A stretch of DNA of 64,000 nt, taken from assembly GCF_014889545.1 (NCBI RefSeq), contig NZ_QKOF01000006.1, positions 496,001-560,000 on the forward strand. The letters are read 5' to 3'. The stretch's first letter is position 1. Each line of letters begins with the position of its first letter. The stretch comes from Methanothermobacter thermautotrophicus. GTDB lineage: Archaea; Methanobacteriota; Methanobacteria; Methanobacteriales; Methanothermobacteraceae. The position numbers and the translations under genes are program-made. Shown here piece by piece: positions 18,113 through 30,475 of this stretch. The notes beneath the pieces are model-generated. The model had not been told where the DNA came from. It made no database searches and saw nothing but the letters and a program-made list of their open reading frames with translations.

Positions 18113-19729
18113 ATGGCACAGGGACAGCAGCCAATTCTTGTACTGCCCGAAGGTACAAGCAGGTATCTTGGAAGAGACGCACAGAGGATGAACATCCTTG
18201 CAGGTAAAATACTCGCAGAGACCGTGAGGACAACCCTTGGACCTAAGGGTATGGACAAGATGCTGGTTGACTCCCTTGGGGACATTGTCGTAACCAACGA
18301 CGGTGTCACAATACTCAAGGAAATGGACATAGAGCACCCAGCAGCAAAGATGCTCGTCGAGGTCGCAAAGACTCAGGAAGACGAGGTAGGGGACGGTACA
18401 ACCACAGCAGTCATAATAGCTGGTGAACTGCTCAAAAAGGCTGAAAACCTCCTTGAAATGGAGATTCACCCAACAATAATAGCAATGGGTTACAGGCAGG
18501 CCTCTGAAAAGGCCCAGGAAATACTCGACGACATCGCAATCGACGCCAGCGACAGGGACACCCTCATGAAGGTTGCTATGACCGCAATGACAGGAAAAGG
18601 AACAGAAAAGGCAAGGGAACCACTGGCACAGCTCATAGTGGATGCTGTCAAGCAGGTTGAAGAGGACGGCGAAGTCGAGAAGGACCACATAAAGATAGAG
18701 AAGAAGGAAGGCGCAGCAGTGGACGACTCAACACTCGTCCAGGGTGTCATAATCGACAAGGAAAGGGTCCACCCAGGAATGCCAAAGAAGGTTGAAAACG
18801 CCAAAATAGCACTCCTCAACTGCCCAATCGAAGTCAAGGAGACAGAGGTGGACGCAGAGATCAGGATAACAGATCCATCACAGATGCAGGCCTTCATAGA
18901 ACAGGAAGAACAGATGATCCGCGACATGGTCAACTCAATTGTTGACACAGGCGCAAACGTCCTATTCTGTCAGAAGGGCATCGATGACCTGGCACAGCAC
19001 TACCTGGCCAAGGCAGGAGTCCTTGCAGTGAGGAGGGTCAAGAAGTCCGACATGGAGAAACTCTCCAAGGCCACAGGAGCAAACATAGTCACAAACATCG
19101 AGGACCTGGGTGAAGAAGACCTGGGTGAAGCAGGAGTCGTATCAGAGAAGAAGATTTCAGGCGAAGAGATGATCTTCGTTGAAGAGTGCAAGGAACCAAA
19201 GGCAGTGACAATACTGGTCAGGGGATCAACCGAGCACGTTGTAAGCGAAGTTGAAAGGGCAATCGAAGACGCAATAGGTGTCGTCGCCGCAACAGTTGAG
19301 GACGGTAAGGTCGTTGCAGGCGGAGGAGCTCCTGAAATAGAAATCGCAAAGAGGCTCAAGGACTACGCTGACTCAATAAGCGGCAGGGAGCAGCTGGCAG
19401 TCTCAGCCTTTGCAGACGCCCTCGAAATCGTGCCAAAGACCCTTGCAGAGAACGCAGGTCTTGACAGCATCGACGTCCTCGTTGACCTCAGGGCAGCCCA
19501 CGAGGAGTCACCATACATGGGAATCGACGTATTCGATGGTAATATCGTCGACATGAAGGAAGCAGGAGTAATCGAACCACACAGGGTCAAGAAACAGGCC
19601 ATCCAGTCTGCAGCTGAAGCAGCTGAGATGATACTGCGCATAGACGACGTCATAGCCGCATCATCATCCGGTTCCGAGGATGAAGGAATGGATGAAATGG
19701 GCGGCATGGGCGGAATGCCTCCAATGTAA
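18113..19729 (+). CDS. thsB: thermosome (group II chaperonin) subunit
   Basis: 538-residue ATP-dependent protein-folding chaperonin subunit of the archaeal CCT/TRiC type. LGPKGMDKM (42-50) and GDGTTT (93-98) mark the ATP site; [10 protein letters not shown] lies in the equatorial domain; the C-terminus ends in a Gly-Gly-Met repeat that fills the ring cavity. I call it thsB from memory of the M. thermautotrophicus gene order, where a second subunit lies elsewhere. Strong ribosome-binding site, own promoter, monocistronic. Confidence 0.95.
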   Translation: MAQGQQPILVLPEGTSRYLGRDAQRMNILAGKILAETVRTTLGPKGMDKMLVDSLGDIVVTNDGVTILKEMDIEHPAAKMLVEVAKTQEDEVGDGTTTAVIIAGELLKKAENLLEMEIHPTIIAMGYRQASEKAQEILDDIAIDASDRDTLMKVAMTAMTGKGTEKAREPLAQLIVDAVKQVEEDGEVEKDHIKIEKKEGAAVDDSTLVQGVIIDKERVHPGMPKKVENAKIALLNCPIEVKETEVDAEIRITDPSQMQAFIEQEEQMIRDMVNSIVDTGANVLFCQKGIDDLAQHYLAKAGVLAVRRVKKSDMEKLSKATGANIVTNIEDLGEEDLGEAGVVSEKKISGEEMIFVEECKEPKAVTILVRGSTEHVVSEVERAIEDAIGVVAATVEDGKVVAGGGAPEIEIAKRLKDYADSISGREQLAVSAFADALEIVPKTLAENAGLDSIDVLVDLRAAHEESPYMGIDVFDGNIVDMKEAGVIEPHRVKKQAIQSAAEAAEMILRIDDVIAASSSGSEDEGMDEMGGMGGMPPM

Positions 19730-19734
19730 GGCAT

Positions 19735-20048
19735 CCCCCAATCTTTCTATTTAATCCATTCTTATAGCTCTTTTTTGCGAAGGACTGAACCCATAAACTG
19801 ATGGGGTGGAGATCTTTTTTCCATAAAAAATTTTAATGCAGTAACTCACGGATAAAATGAGGTTTTTTTGGCACTGTAATCTCTGGTTTTTGAGGGTTCG
19901 TGGGCACGTTTCTTATTTATTAGTAACTTTTTCTCCTTGGGTTTACTACGATTCTTTATTTCAGGAAAAAACTTTGGTTCTGGAATGAGAAAATGTCATT
20001 ATTCAAGAATTCTGGGCTCAGCTTCAAAAAAATAATGGTGGATGGTGG
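19735..20048. other. gene-free gap between thsB and the thiolase gene
   Basis: About 310 nt, A/T-rich with several oligo-T and oligo-A runs. The thsB terminator lies on the left, and an A7 run at 20026-20032 acts as T7 for the thiolase gene on the minus strand. No ORF with a ribosome-binding site and no RNA gene is visible; in particular there is no DUF35 gene here. Confidence 0.6.
19771..19776 (+). terminator. oligo-T terminator after thsB
   Basis: T6 at 42 nt after the thsB stop, inside a pyrimidine-rich stretch. No stable hairpin precedes it, as usual for archaeal termination. Confidence 0.4.
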
Positions 20049-22252
<2,204 letters not shown>

Positions 22253-22535
22253 GAATATCACACCATTAATATCATTCTGGATCCTGTTATTATTCTAGAA
22301 TTAAAGTACTTATCCCTTGCTCTACTATCATGGCTTCTAGTATATATAACTGATATATGGTTGCCTGATGTGGACACTCTGTAAAACCATGTAAATCTGA
22401 AAAATGAAAGGTTAAATCCTTTAAGGAATCTCCATTCAGAGGGGTATGGTGGGAATAGAAGAAGATGTCCTTGATAAGGGTATCTAGAAAAAGATCCTAT
22501 TAAAATCCAGGGGGCATTAATTCAGAATAGATATA

Positions 22536-22609
22536 TGCGGTTGCCGGGATTTGAACCCGGGTCGCGGGCTTGGAAGGCCCGAGTCCTAACCAGACTAGAC
22601 TACAACCGC
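22536..22609 (-). tRNA. tRNA-Gly (anticodon TCC)
   Basis: Full cloverleaf on the minus strand: acceptor GCGGTTG paired with CAACCGC, anticodon stem CGGGC/GCCCG with loop CTTCCAA (anticodon TCC, reading GGA/GGG), T-arm CCGGG-TTCAAAT-CCCGG, discriminator A. CCA is not encoded. Its 5' end is 2 nt from the 3' end of the next tRNA-Gly gene. Confidence 0.95.
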
Positions 22610-22610
22610 T

Positions 22611-22686
<76 letters not shown>

Positions 22687-22812
22687 ATTCGTAGGCATAG
22701 AAAAGATTTGAGATCATAGTATATAAAGTTTTCTATTTTTCGTCTGTTCAGGCAATGAATTTTAGCACGCGGTTTTTATTCTCAGGGGTTCCACATATAA
22801 ATGGAGGTCTCC

Positions 22813-23529
22813 ATGGTTACAGCTCATGCAAGGTTCGGGGAGGTTGATGCGCTCAGGGGGGCTGCTGTCCTGATGATGATTGGATATCATGCCCTCTTTG
22901 ACCTTGACTTCCTGGGGGTCCTGGATATTGACATGGGTTCCCCGGTTATCTGGTTCACCGGAAGGCTGACGGCGTTCCTTTTCATATTCCTCGTCGGGGT
23001 GTCCCTCAGCCTGAGCCATTCAAGGAGGGAAGTTAATGCCAGACATTACATCCTGAGAGGTTTGAAGATATTCCTCTGGGGGATGGTCATCACCGCCGCA
23101 ACATGGATCTACCCCCACAAGGGTTTCATAGTCTTTGGGGTGCTCCACTTCATAGGCCTTGCAGTTATACTTACATACCCCCTTGCCGGAAGGAGAGCCG
23201 CTGCACTTACATTATCGGCTATTGCAATCACGGTGGGGTTCATCATGTCAGGGGTGCGTGTTGAAACTCCACTCCTGATGTGGCTTGGAATCAGACCTTA
23301 TAATCTTTACACCCTTGACTACTTCCCGCTTTTCCCGTGGCTGGGTGTTGTGCTCCTTGGAATCTTCACAGGGGACACCCTCTACCCGGGATACCGTAGA
23401 AGATTTGGATTAAGGGCATGGAGTCCCTCTCTACTTCAGCTGATTGGAAGAAACTCACTGAAGGTCTACCTGATCCATCAGCCTGTGATAGTGGGGATAA
23501 TCTGGCTATTAATGGATTTAAACTCTTAA
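22813..23529 (+). CDS. DUF1624 / heparan-glucosaminide acetyltransferase-like membrane protein
   Basis: 238 residues, about seven transmembrane helices. The N-terminal DALRGAAVLMMIGYHALFD is the typical start of the DUF1624 (YeiB/HGSNAT-like) family; the C-terminal GRNSLKVYLIHQPVI with a conserved His is also diagnostic. Relatives are thought to move acyl groups across the membrane onto sugars; here the substrate is unknown. ATG 22813 follows GGAGGTCTCC directly, so the in-frame ATG at 22801 is rejected. A TATA-like CACATATAAATG lies just upstream. The tRNA-Gly pair is on the opposite strand. Confidence 0.85.
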   Translation: MVTAHARFGEVDALRGAAVLMMIGYHALFDLDFLGVLDIDMGSPVIWFTGRLTAFLFIFLVGVSLSLSHSRREVNARHYILRGLKIFLWGMVITAATWIYPHKGFIVFGVLHFIGLAVILTYPLAGRRAAALTLSAIAITVGFIMSGVRVETPLLMWLGIRPYNLYTLDYFPLFPWLGVVLLGIFTGDTLYPGYRRRFGLRAWSPSLLQLIGRNSLKVYLIHQPVIVGIIWLLMDLNS

Positions 23530-23647
23530 ATGACTCCAGAATGCTGGAATGAAGCTTCATGACGTAAATAACCTCAGTAAATGGTCCACACACTAATTAT
23601 CAAAAAACTTATTAACAATAAAATGTAAAATCAAGTCTCGAGTTTAC

Positions 23648-23691
23648 ATCCGGATTTATTAACTAAAGCAAATTTGGCTTTAAATCCGGAT
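23648..23691. promoter_or_regulatory. 11-bp inverted repeat upstream of the SLC13 transporter
   Basis: ATCCGGATTTA (23648-23658) and its exact inverse TAAATCCGGAT (23681-23691) enclose a second small inverted repeat AAAGC/GCTTT (23665-23679 region). It overlaps the only canonical in-frame start (TTG 23674), so it is more likely an operator or leader hairpin than coding sequence. Confidence 0.55.
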
Positions 23692-25089
23692 TATATCTTA
23701 TTAGCTGATGGAGGTAATATTACGGATGCCAGAAAAGGATTCATTCTAAGTTTTCTGCTGGCCCTTGGGGTATACCTGGTACCATTACCGGGTCTGAGGG
23801 CTTCAGGACACGCCGCAATTGCTTTACTTGTATTTGCAGTTACAATGTGGGCAACAGAGGCCGTCCCACTGGCTGTAACATCACTCATAATACTCTTTGC
23901 ACAGCCACTCATTGGTGTTGAAAGTTTTGAAAACGCGGTTATAGGTTTTGCAAATCCCATACTCTTCCTCATGATCGGGGGATTTATAATGGCGGAGGCC
24001 ATAAGGAAGAGTGGTCTCGCCCAGAGATTCACCTACTACCTCCTGGGGAGGCTTGGAACCTCACCGGAGAGGGGGCTGTTTGTAAGCATATTCTCAACGG
24101 GTCTTCTATCTGCATGGATTGAGAATGTTGTCGCCTTTGCAATGCTCCTACCCATCATAAAGGAGATAGTGGATATAATGGGCTGCTCCGAACCTGAGCG
24201 GGGAAAGAGTAACTATGCAAAGGCCATGATACTCGGGGCATCATTCGGGTCCCTTGCCGGCGGATTCGGTACAGAGATAGGAACAGCCCCCAACCTCATG
24301 GCAGCTGCCTACACCAGCATACCCTTCCTTAACTGGATGATATTCGGTCTCCCACTTTCGATTGCAATGCTCCTTGTCACATGGTTCCTCCTTATGAGGA
24401 TCTTTCCCAGCGAGGTAAGGGCACTCGAAAACGGGGAGGCCCTGATAGGTGAGAAGATAAGGATGATGGGTCCACTGAGCAGGGATGAGAAGCTCAGCAC
24501 AGGGATACTCCTATTCGCAATACTGCTATGGGTTACAGCAGGTTTTACAGGCATCAACAGCTACTCAGTGTCACTTATAGCCGCTGTGATGTTCATATTC
24601 GCGGGTGTGATAACATGGAAGGACGCACAGAAGAACATTGACTGGGGCCTCGTGGTATTCTTTGGAGGGGCACTATCCCTTGGAAGCGCACTCCTCAAGA
24701 CCGGGGCGGCTGCATGGATAATTGATAAACTTGTGGGCATGCTGGGTTCAGATCCATCTACTGTGGTTGTCATGCTCCTGCTTATGGCTGTGGCGGTGAT
24801 CATCACCCAGGTGATGTCCAACATAGCCCTGTCAGCCATCCTCGTCCCCCTCTCGGTGACCCTTGCATCTGCCCAGCACCAGCCCATCGGGGTATACGCG
24901 GTACCAGTGGCAATTGCATGTTCACTGTCATTCATGCTCCCGATGGCAGACCCCACGGTTGCAATGGCCTACGGTTCCGGCTACGTTAAGCTGAGGGATA
25001 TACCGAGGGCCGGGATTCCCATCATAGCTGTGGGTATCATCCTGACGGTCCTTGTGATCACAACCCTGGCAGTGCCCTTCATATCATGA
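23674..25089 (+). CDS. SLC13/DASS-family anion transporter (start uncertain)
   Basis: Membrane carrier of the divalent anion/Na+ symporter family (dicarboxylates, sulfate or phosphate), up to 471 residues, about 11-12 helices. Family signs: [13 protein letters not shown] near the N-terminus, [16 protein letters not shown] in the first half, and [17 protein letters not shown] near the end. The start is unresolved. The strong site GGAGGTAAT (23710-23718) is followed in frame by ATT and ACG; the nearest ATG (23726) is in another frame and would fit if the following A4 run had five A. TTG 23674 has no ribosome-binding site and lies in a palindrome. Substrate unknown. Confidence 0.88.
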   Translation: MALNPDYILLADGGNITDARKGFILSFLLALGVYLVPLPGLRASGHAAIALLVFAVTMWATEAVPLAVTSLIILFAQPLIGVESFENAVIGFANPILFLMIGGFIMAEAIRKSGLAQRFTYYLLGRLGTSPERGLFVSIFSTGLLSAWIENVVAFAMLLPIIKEIVDIMGCSEPERGKSNYAKAMILGASFGSLAGGFGTEIGTAPNLMAAAYTSIPFLNWMIFGLPLSIAMLLVTWFLLMRIFPSEVRALENGEALIGEKIRMMGPLSRDEKLSTGILLFAILLWVTAGFTGINSYSVSLIAAVMFIFAGVITWKDAQKNIDWGLVVFFGGALSLGSALLKTGAAAWIIDKLVGMLGSDPSTVVVMLLLMAVAVIITQVMSNIALSAILVPLSVTLASAQHQPIGVYAVPVAIACSLSFMLPMADPTVAMAYGSGYVKLRDIPRAGIPIIAVGIILTVLVITTLAVPFIS

Positions 25090-25116
25090 CCCGGGTCTGC
25101 AGATGCATCCCCCCTA

Positions 25117-25122
25117 TTTTTT
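25117..25122 (+). terminator. oligo-T after the SLC13 transporter gene
   Basis: T6 about 28 nt after the transporter stop, in a 216-nt gap before the convergent cobQ end. The rest of the gap shows no gene. Confidence 0.35.
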
Positions 25123-25306
25123 AACTGATGATGGTCCTCTCTAAATGCTGAACTTCAAAGGAATTCTGTTAGAGATTGGGAGTCCAGAATTTAATCCTGA
25201 CAGGATGTCTGTTCTGGTTAATGCATGGAACAGTCTCTTTTAAAATATGGCGTCCTTAATCCTCTAAAAGAATTAAGATTGAAAATGAAGACTGGGTCCT
25301 TAAAAT

Positions 25307-26821
25307 CTATCCTTCAAGGATCTCCTCGATGATGGAGAGGTCCATGTTTTCCTCAACGATCTCTGCCAGCCTGTCAATTGAGAACCTTCTTGAGGCACTG
25401 AAGTTATCGTCCACATAATCAAGGGTTTCAAGGCCCTTCCTCTCCCTGAGGATATTCGTGAAGTACCTCCTGAAGCGGAAGTTATGGAATATTCCATGGA
25501 AGTAGGTTCCGGCCACGTTTCCATCGACCGCCCCATCAAATCCTCCTCCCCTTGTGTTCCCGAAACCACTCTCAACCCGCAGCAAGGGCTTCACATCACC
25601 GAGGACTGTGGTCCCCTCATGTAGTTCATAGCCCTCCACGGTCTCTCCCCTGATACCACTGAAGATCCCGTTACCAAGGACCCTTCCCCTGCTCTGAGAT
25701 ATTATCTTACCCTCCCCTGTAAACCGGGTTTCACAGTCAAGAAGACCAAGACCCTCAACACTCCCTGCAAGGGACTCCTGCCGGGCATCATCAATGATCC
25801 TCTTCCCCAGCATCTGAAAGCCACCGCATATGCCAAAGATGGGTATCTCACGGCTTAAGTCCCGGATCTCGTCAGCAAAGCCGTTCTCCTCAAGGTGGAT
25901 GAGGTCGCTTACTGTGTTCCTGGTGCCGGGGATTATGATGGCGTCAAGGTCATCAAGGCTGTCACCCGTCTCTATGAGCCTCACAGCAACGTCCTCCTCG
26001 TACTCAAGGGGGTCTATATCTGTGAAGTTTGATATCCGGGGCAGCCTCATAACTCCAACCCTTATATCCCCACTCCCCCGGTACTTCCTCTGGGATAGGG
26101 ATGCTGAGTCCTCCTCAGGGAGCTTCAGGCCTTCATCATAGGGCAGAACACCCAGCACTGGGACTCCTGTGATCTCCTCGATCCTCTCAATGCCGGGCAT
26201 CAGTATGTCAATGTTGCCACGGAACTTGTTTATGACAACACCCTTTATCCGGGACCTGTCAGGTTCATCAAGGAGCATCATGGTGCCTGCAATTGATGCG
26301 AAGACACCCCCACGGTCTATGTCAGCAACCAGTATAACGTCGGCATCTGCAAGGTGGGCGATCTCCATGTTGGCGAGGTCCCTGTCCCTCATGTTTATCT
26401 CGGCGGGGGATCCTGCCCCCTCTATCACTATAAGCTCATATCTGCTCTTAAGGTACTCGAGGGATTCCCTTATCGCCTCAAGGGCGGTATCCCTGAATTC
26501 TGTCTGGTACTCCTGGAAGTTCATGTTCCCTGCGGGTCTTCCATGGACTATTACCTGGGATGTGAAGTCCTCCTTGGGTTTGAGGAGGACGGGGTTCATG
26601 TGGTGTGATGGTTCTATCCCTGCGGCCTCTGCCTGGAGGACCTGGGCCACAGCTATCTCCCTGTTCTCAGCTGTTGTGAAGGAGTTCAGTGACATGTTCT
26701 GGGATTTGAAGGGCGCAACCCTGTAGCCCCTCCTTGAGAATATACGGCAGAGGGCTGCAACCAGGACGCTCTTACCTGCACTCGATGACGTGCCCTGAAC
26801 CATTATACACTTTGCACTCAT
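25307..26821 (-). CDS. cobQ: cobyric acid synthase CobQ/CbiP
   Basis: Glutamine-dependent amidation of side chains b, d, e and g of adenosyl-cobyrinic diamide in corrinoid synthesis. 504 residues. N-terminal synthetase domain with VQGTSSSAGKSV P-loop and FKSQNMSLNSF, then a class I glutamine amidotransferase-like domain with Cys in FGICGGFQMLG and His in GYELHEG. ATG 26821 is preceded by GGTGAGG; the longer frame to 26965 has an A/T-rich unconserved N-terminus. Divergent from the PAS gene. Confidence 0.95.
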   Translation of the reverse strand: MSAKCIMVQGTSSSAGKSVLVAALCRIFSRRGYRVAPFKSQNMSLNSFTTAENREIAVAQVLQAEAAGIEPSHHMNPVLLKPKEDFTSQVIVHGRPAGNMNFQEYQTEFRDTALEAIRESLEYLKSRYELIVIEGAGSPAEINMRDRDLANMEIAHLADADVILVADIDRGGVFASIAGTMMLLDEPDRSRIKGVVINKFRGNIDILMPGIERIEEITGVPVLGVLPYDEGLKLPEEDSASLSQRKYRGSGDIRVGVMRLPRISNFTDIDPLEYEEDVAVRLIETGDSLDDLDAIIIPGTRNTVSDLIHLEENGFADEIRDLSREIPIFGICGGFQMLGKRIIDDARQESLAGSVEGLGLLDCETRFTGEGKIISQSRGRVLGNGIFSGIRGETVEGYELHEGTTVLGDVKPLLRVESGFGNTRGGGFDGAVDGNVAGTYFHGIFHNFRFRRYFTNILRERKGLETLDYVDDNFSASRRFSIDRLAEIVEENMDLSIIEEILEG

Positions 26822-26981
26822 GGCCTCACCATTGATCAGTGGAAATTGCCCCATTAACTGTTTTCTATTTAATATGACCTTGGTTAACTGGAGCCTGTTC
26901 CTAACAATATTGGACACTAAAATCTTAAATACATTGCTGGCGAAAATATTACTCAAGATGTTCATTGTGGGAGATGATTAA

Positions 26982-28223
26982 ATGGCCTCTGTTCCCCCTG
27001 AAGTTCCTGAAATGTCTGAAGAGGATCTTAAGACAATTTTTGAGACTGTTATCAGTAAAAGTCCTGATGCCATAATAACGGCTAACATGGATGGTGTCAT
27101 AGTCTTCTCAAACCCTGCAGCAGACAGGATGTACGGATACCCGACACTTAGGGGTAAAAATCTGGATATCCTGGTCCCTGAACACATGAGGGATGATCTC
27201 CACATTAAAATGGAGGAGTACCGTGTTGCTGGTAGACATGAGCTCAGCGGAAGGGTTTTTGAGACGGTTTCCCTCAGATCCGATGGGACAGAGTTTCCTG
27301 TTGAGATGACCATCAACCCTGCTGAAACGCCTACCGGGCGGTATATAACTTCAATAATAAGGGATATCTCCCAGAGGAGGAAAATGGAGGAGGAAGTTAG
27401 GAGCAGTGAGGAACAGTTCAGGGACCTCCTTGAGAACGCCACTGACATGATACAGGCCGTTAACCCTGAGGGTAAATTCGTCTATGTTAACAGGGCATGG
27501 AAGGAGACCCTTGGCTACACCGACAGGGACCTTGAGGAACTCACACTCTTCGATGTGATACACCCGGATAAACTCCAGGAGTGTCGTGAACTTTTCAGGA
27601 GAGTGATGTCAGGTGAGAACATACCCACCGTCGAGACGGCCTTCATAACCCGTGACAGGGAGAAGGTATTCGTTGAGGGGAACGTCAATGTCAGGATGAG
27701 GAACGGGAAGGTCGAATACAGCAGGGCGATCTTCAGGGACGTTACAGAGAAAATTAAATTCCAGAGGGAACTTGAGAGACTGGCAGCCATAGTTGAATCC
27801 TCAGGTGATGGCATCATCAGCTATGACCTTGAGGGTAACATAATGGACTGGAACAGGGGAGCTGAGGTGATCTATGGCTACAGTGCAGATGAGGTTAAGG
27901 GGAAGAACATCTCCATCCTAATGGACGAGGAGGAACTTGAGAGGCTTCGGGGCCTGATATCGGAGGTTAAATCAGGGGATTCAGTTTCAAACTTTGAGGC
28001 AAGGCGTATAAGGAAGGATGGTGAGGAGATCTGGGTTTCAATATCCCTGTCACCACTACGGGATTTCAATGGTGAGATCATAGGGATTTCAACCATTGCA
28101 AGGGACATCACCGAGATGAAGAGGACCCAGCAGGCACTGGAGGCGAGCGAGGAGAAGTACCGTAAAATAGTTGAGAAATTCATACAGAACGCCCTGGCCC
28201 TTATATCTGAAATAAACAGGTGA
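26982..28223 (+). CDS. triple-PAS domain sensory protein without output domain
   Basis: 413 soluble residues made of three PAS domains (about 14-135, 135-260 and 260-385), each with the typical DITE/DISQ end (IIRDISQRR, IFRDVTEK, IARDITEM) that starts the linking helix. After the third PAS only a short coiled helix remains (SEEKYRKIVEKF), with no histidine-kinase, cyclase or DNA-binding domain. No transmembrane segment. It probably senses redox or a small ligand and acts by binding a partner; many Methanothermobacter PAS proteins are kinases, so a truncated kinase is an alternative. Followed by lonB after 144 nt. Confidence 0.9.
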   Translation: MASVPPEVPEMSEEDLKTIFETVISKSPDAIITANMDGVIVFSNPAADRMYGYPTLRGKNLDILVPEHMRDDLHIKMEEYRVAGRHELSGRVFETVSLRSDGTEFPVEMTINPAETPTGRYITSIIRDISQRRKMEEEVRSSEEQFRDLLENATDMIQAVNPEGKFVYVNRAWKETLGYTDRDLEELTLFDVIHPDKLQECRELFRRVMSGENIPTVETAFITRDREKVFVEGNVNVRMRNGKVEYSRAIFRDVTEKIKFQRELERLAAIVESSGDGIISYDLEGNIMDWNRGAEVIYGYSADEVKGKNISILMDEEELERLRGLISEVKSGDSVSNFEARRIRKDGEEIWVSISLSPLRDFNGEIIGISTIARDITEMKRTQQALEASEEKYRKIVEKFIQNALALISEINR

Positions 28224-28367
28224 CCTGCCATGGGGGATACCTTTATAAATGGGACCCACATATATTAAAATAAAAATTTGTAAGTAAAATATTTTAAGTA
28301 GAAGAAACAATTGGGAACTGTGATTTTAATTTTAACCACTTCACTTAATGGAGGCATCTGAATAGAA

Positions 28368-30302
28368 ATGAAAACCACCATTAAAAACTCCAGAACTCAG
28401 GAATCTGTTTCATATGAGGGTAACGAGACTAAAAAGGGAACAGGGAAGGCCCTTTCATATGAAACCTCAAAGGATATAGAAGTCCCAGAAAGACTCATAG
28501 ATCAGATCATAGGGCAGGAAGAGGCCGTTGAGACAATAAAGAAGGCGGCTGAACAGAGGCGTAACGTTTTATTAATAGGGGAACCAGGTGTGGGTAAATC
28601 CATGCTGGCAAAGGCGATGGCAGAGCTGCTGCCACGCGAACAGCTGCAGGACATACTGGTCTACCCCAACATAGAGGACCCCAACAATCCCCTCATAGGG
28701 GCCGTGCCAGCAGGAGAGGGCCGTAAGATCGTGATGAACCACAAGAACAAGGCAAGGGCCCAGGATGAGAAGAAGAACCTCTTCATGATGCTCATAATAT
28801 CCTTCATCCTTGTCCTTGGGTTCATGATGAACCAGTTCCTGGCAGCGATAATAGCTGCAGGTATAATATTCCTGGCACTGCAGCAGTTCAGGCCACGGAC
28901 AACGGTCATGGTCCCGAAACTCCTGGTGAACAATGAGGGAAGGCAGGTCGCACCATTCGTCGATGCAACCGGAGCCCATGCAGGGGCCCTCCTCGGTGAT
29001 GTGAGGCATGACCCCTACCAGTCAGGTGGTCTGGGCACACCTGCACATGAGAGGGTGGAAGCAGGGATGATCCACAGGGCCAACAAGGGAGTGCTCTACA
29101 TAGATGAGATAGGCACAATGAAGATGAAGACCCAGCAGGAACTCCTCACAGCAATGCAGGAGAAGAAGTACTCAATCACAGGCCAGAGCGAAACAAGCAG
29201 CGGCGCCATGGTACGCTCACAGGCGGTTCCCTGTGACTTCGTACTGGTGGCATCAGGTAACCTCCAGGTACTTGAGGGCATGCACCCTGCCCTCCGTTCA
29301 AGAATAAGGGGATACGGATACGAGGTCTTCATGAAGGACACGATGCCGGACACACCAGAAAACAGGGACAAACTCGTTCAGTTCGTTGCGCAGGAAGTTG
29401 AAAAGGATGGCAGGATCCCTCACTTCAGCAGGGAGGCAGTTGAGGAGATAATAAGGGAGGCCCAGAGGAGGGCCGGTAAGAAGGACTCCCTTACCCTCAA
29501 ACTCCGTGAACTGGGGGGTCTTGTAAGGGCTGCAGGTGACATCGCCAAGAGCCGCGGAGCAGAACTTGTGGAGACAGAGGACGTTATAGAGGCTAAAAAG
29601 CTTTCAAGGACCCTTGAGCAGCAGATTGCAGATAGATACATCGTTCAGAAGAAGAAGTACAGTGTCTTCAAATCAGAGGGTGGAGAGGTCGGACGCGTCA
29701 ATGGCCTTGCAATAATCGGTGATAGGAGTGGAATCATACTCCCAATAGCCGCAGAGGCTGCCCCTGCCCAGAGCAAGGAGGAGGGGAGGATAATAGCAAC
29801 AGGTAAACTCGGTGAAATCGCAAGGGAGGCTGTGCAGAATGTTAGCGCCCTCATAAAGAAGTACACAGGTACAGACATATCCAACTATGACATCCACATA
29901 CAGTTCCTCCAGGCCTATGATGGTGTTGAGGGTGACAGTGCAAGTGTCTCAGTTGCAACAGCCGTCATATCAGCCCTTGAGGAGATACCCGTTGACCAGT
30001 CAGTTGCCCTCACCGGCTCACTGAGCATACGTGGAGACGTGCTCCCGGTTGGGGGGGTCACAGGGAAGATCGAGGCTGCTGCAGAGGCAGGCATAAGGAA
30101 GGTACTGATACCTGCATCCAACATGGGCGATGTGATGATTGAGAAGAAGTATGAGGACATGGTTGAGATAATACCGGTTGAGACCCTCGGGGATGTCCTT
30201 GAACATGCACTCATCGGTAAGGGTAAGGAGAGCCTCATTGAGAGGATGCAGAAGATAAGTGATATTGTGCCTTCAATCATGAAGAAACCTGCTATGCATT
30301 GA
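28368..30302 (+). CDS. lonB: membrane-anchored archaeal Lon protease (LonB)
   Basis: ATP-dependent protease on the inner face of the membrane, 644 residues. The AAA+ domain has Walker A GEPGVGKS near 67-74, and two transmembrane helices (about 138-174, LFMMLIISFILVLGFMM and following) are inserted in it, the hallmark of archaeal LonB. The Walker B/sensor part (YIDEIGTM) follows, then the S16 protease domain with Ser in EGDSASVSVA and Lys in TGKIEAA. In this organism it is the main general ATP-dependent protease beside the proteasome. T6 at 30318-30323 follows the stop. Confidence 0.96.
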   Translation: MKTTIKNSRTQESVSYEGNETKKGTGKALSYETSKDIEVPERLIDQIIGQEEAVETIKKAAEQRRNVLLIGEPGVGKSMLAKAMAELLPREQLQDILVYPNIEDPNNPLIGAVPAGEGRKIVMNHKNKARAQDEKKNLFMMLIISFILVLGFMMNQFLAAIIAAGIIFLALQQFRPRTTVMVPKLLVNNEGRQVAPFVDATGAHAGALLGDVRHDPYQSGGLGTPAHERVEAGMIHRANKGVLYIDEIGTMKMKTQQELLTAMQEKKYSITGQSETSSGAMVRSQAVPCDFVLVASGNLQVLEGMHPALRSRIRGYGYEVFMKDTMPDTPENRDKLVQFVAQEVEKDGRIPHFSREAVEEIIREAQRRAGKKDSLTLKLRELGGLVRAAGDIAKSRGAELVETEDVIEAKKLSRTLEQQIADRYIVQKKKYSVFKSEGGEVGRVNGLAIIGDRSGIILPIAAEAAPAQSKEEGRIIATGKLGEIAREAVQNVSALIKKYTGTDISNYDIHIQFLQAYDGVEGDSASVSVATAVISALEEIPVDQSVALTGSLSIRGDVLPVGGVTGKIEAAAEAGIRKVLIPASNMGDVMIEKKYEDMVEIIPVETLGDVLEHALIGKGKESLIERMQKISDIVPSIMKKPAMH

Positions 30303-30317
30303 TCCTCCATTTAACTC

Positions 30318-30323
30318 TTTTTT
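30318..30323 (+). terminator. oligo-T terminator after lonB
   Basis: T6 located 16 nt after the lonB stop, with another T7 20 nt further on; a likely intrinsic archaeal terminator. Confidence 0.45.
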
Positions 30324-30475
30324 GGAATATCTTAGATCTGATTTTTTTGTAAGGGCGAAATGTGTTTTTATATGCTGCTTTGCATGCCCTCTTTTCTGAT
30401 TAAGGTATGATGGTTAAAAAAGTAATAATAGTTTGATCCCAATTCAGGAACCATAATGAATAAAGGTTACTTAGA

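Noticed and set aside
18490-19734. Minus-strand ORFs inside thsB
   Set aside because: Typical Ser/Ile-rich antisense shadows of the thermosome gene; no ribosome-binding sites.
22446-22487. A 14-codon ORF starting ATGGTGGGAATAGAA in the gap before the tRNA-Gly genes
   Set aside because: Coding-like by eye and preceded by AGAGGGG, but too short to support without conservation; may be a gene remnant.
26822-26965. 48-residue N-terminal extension of CobQ
   Set aside because: A/T-rich, not typical of the family; GGTGAGG stands correctly before ATG 26821.
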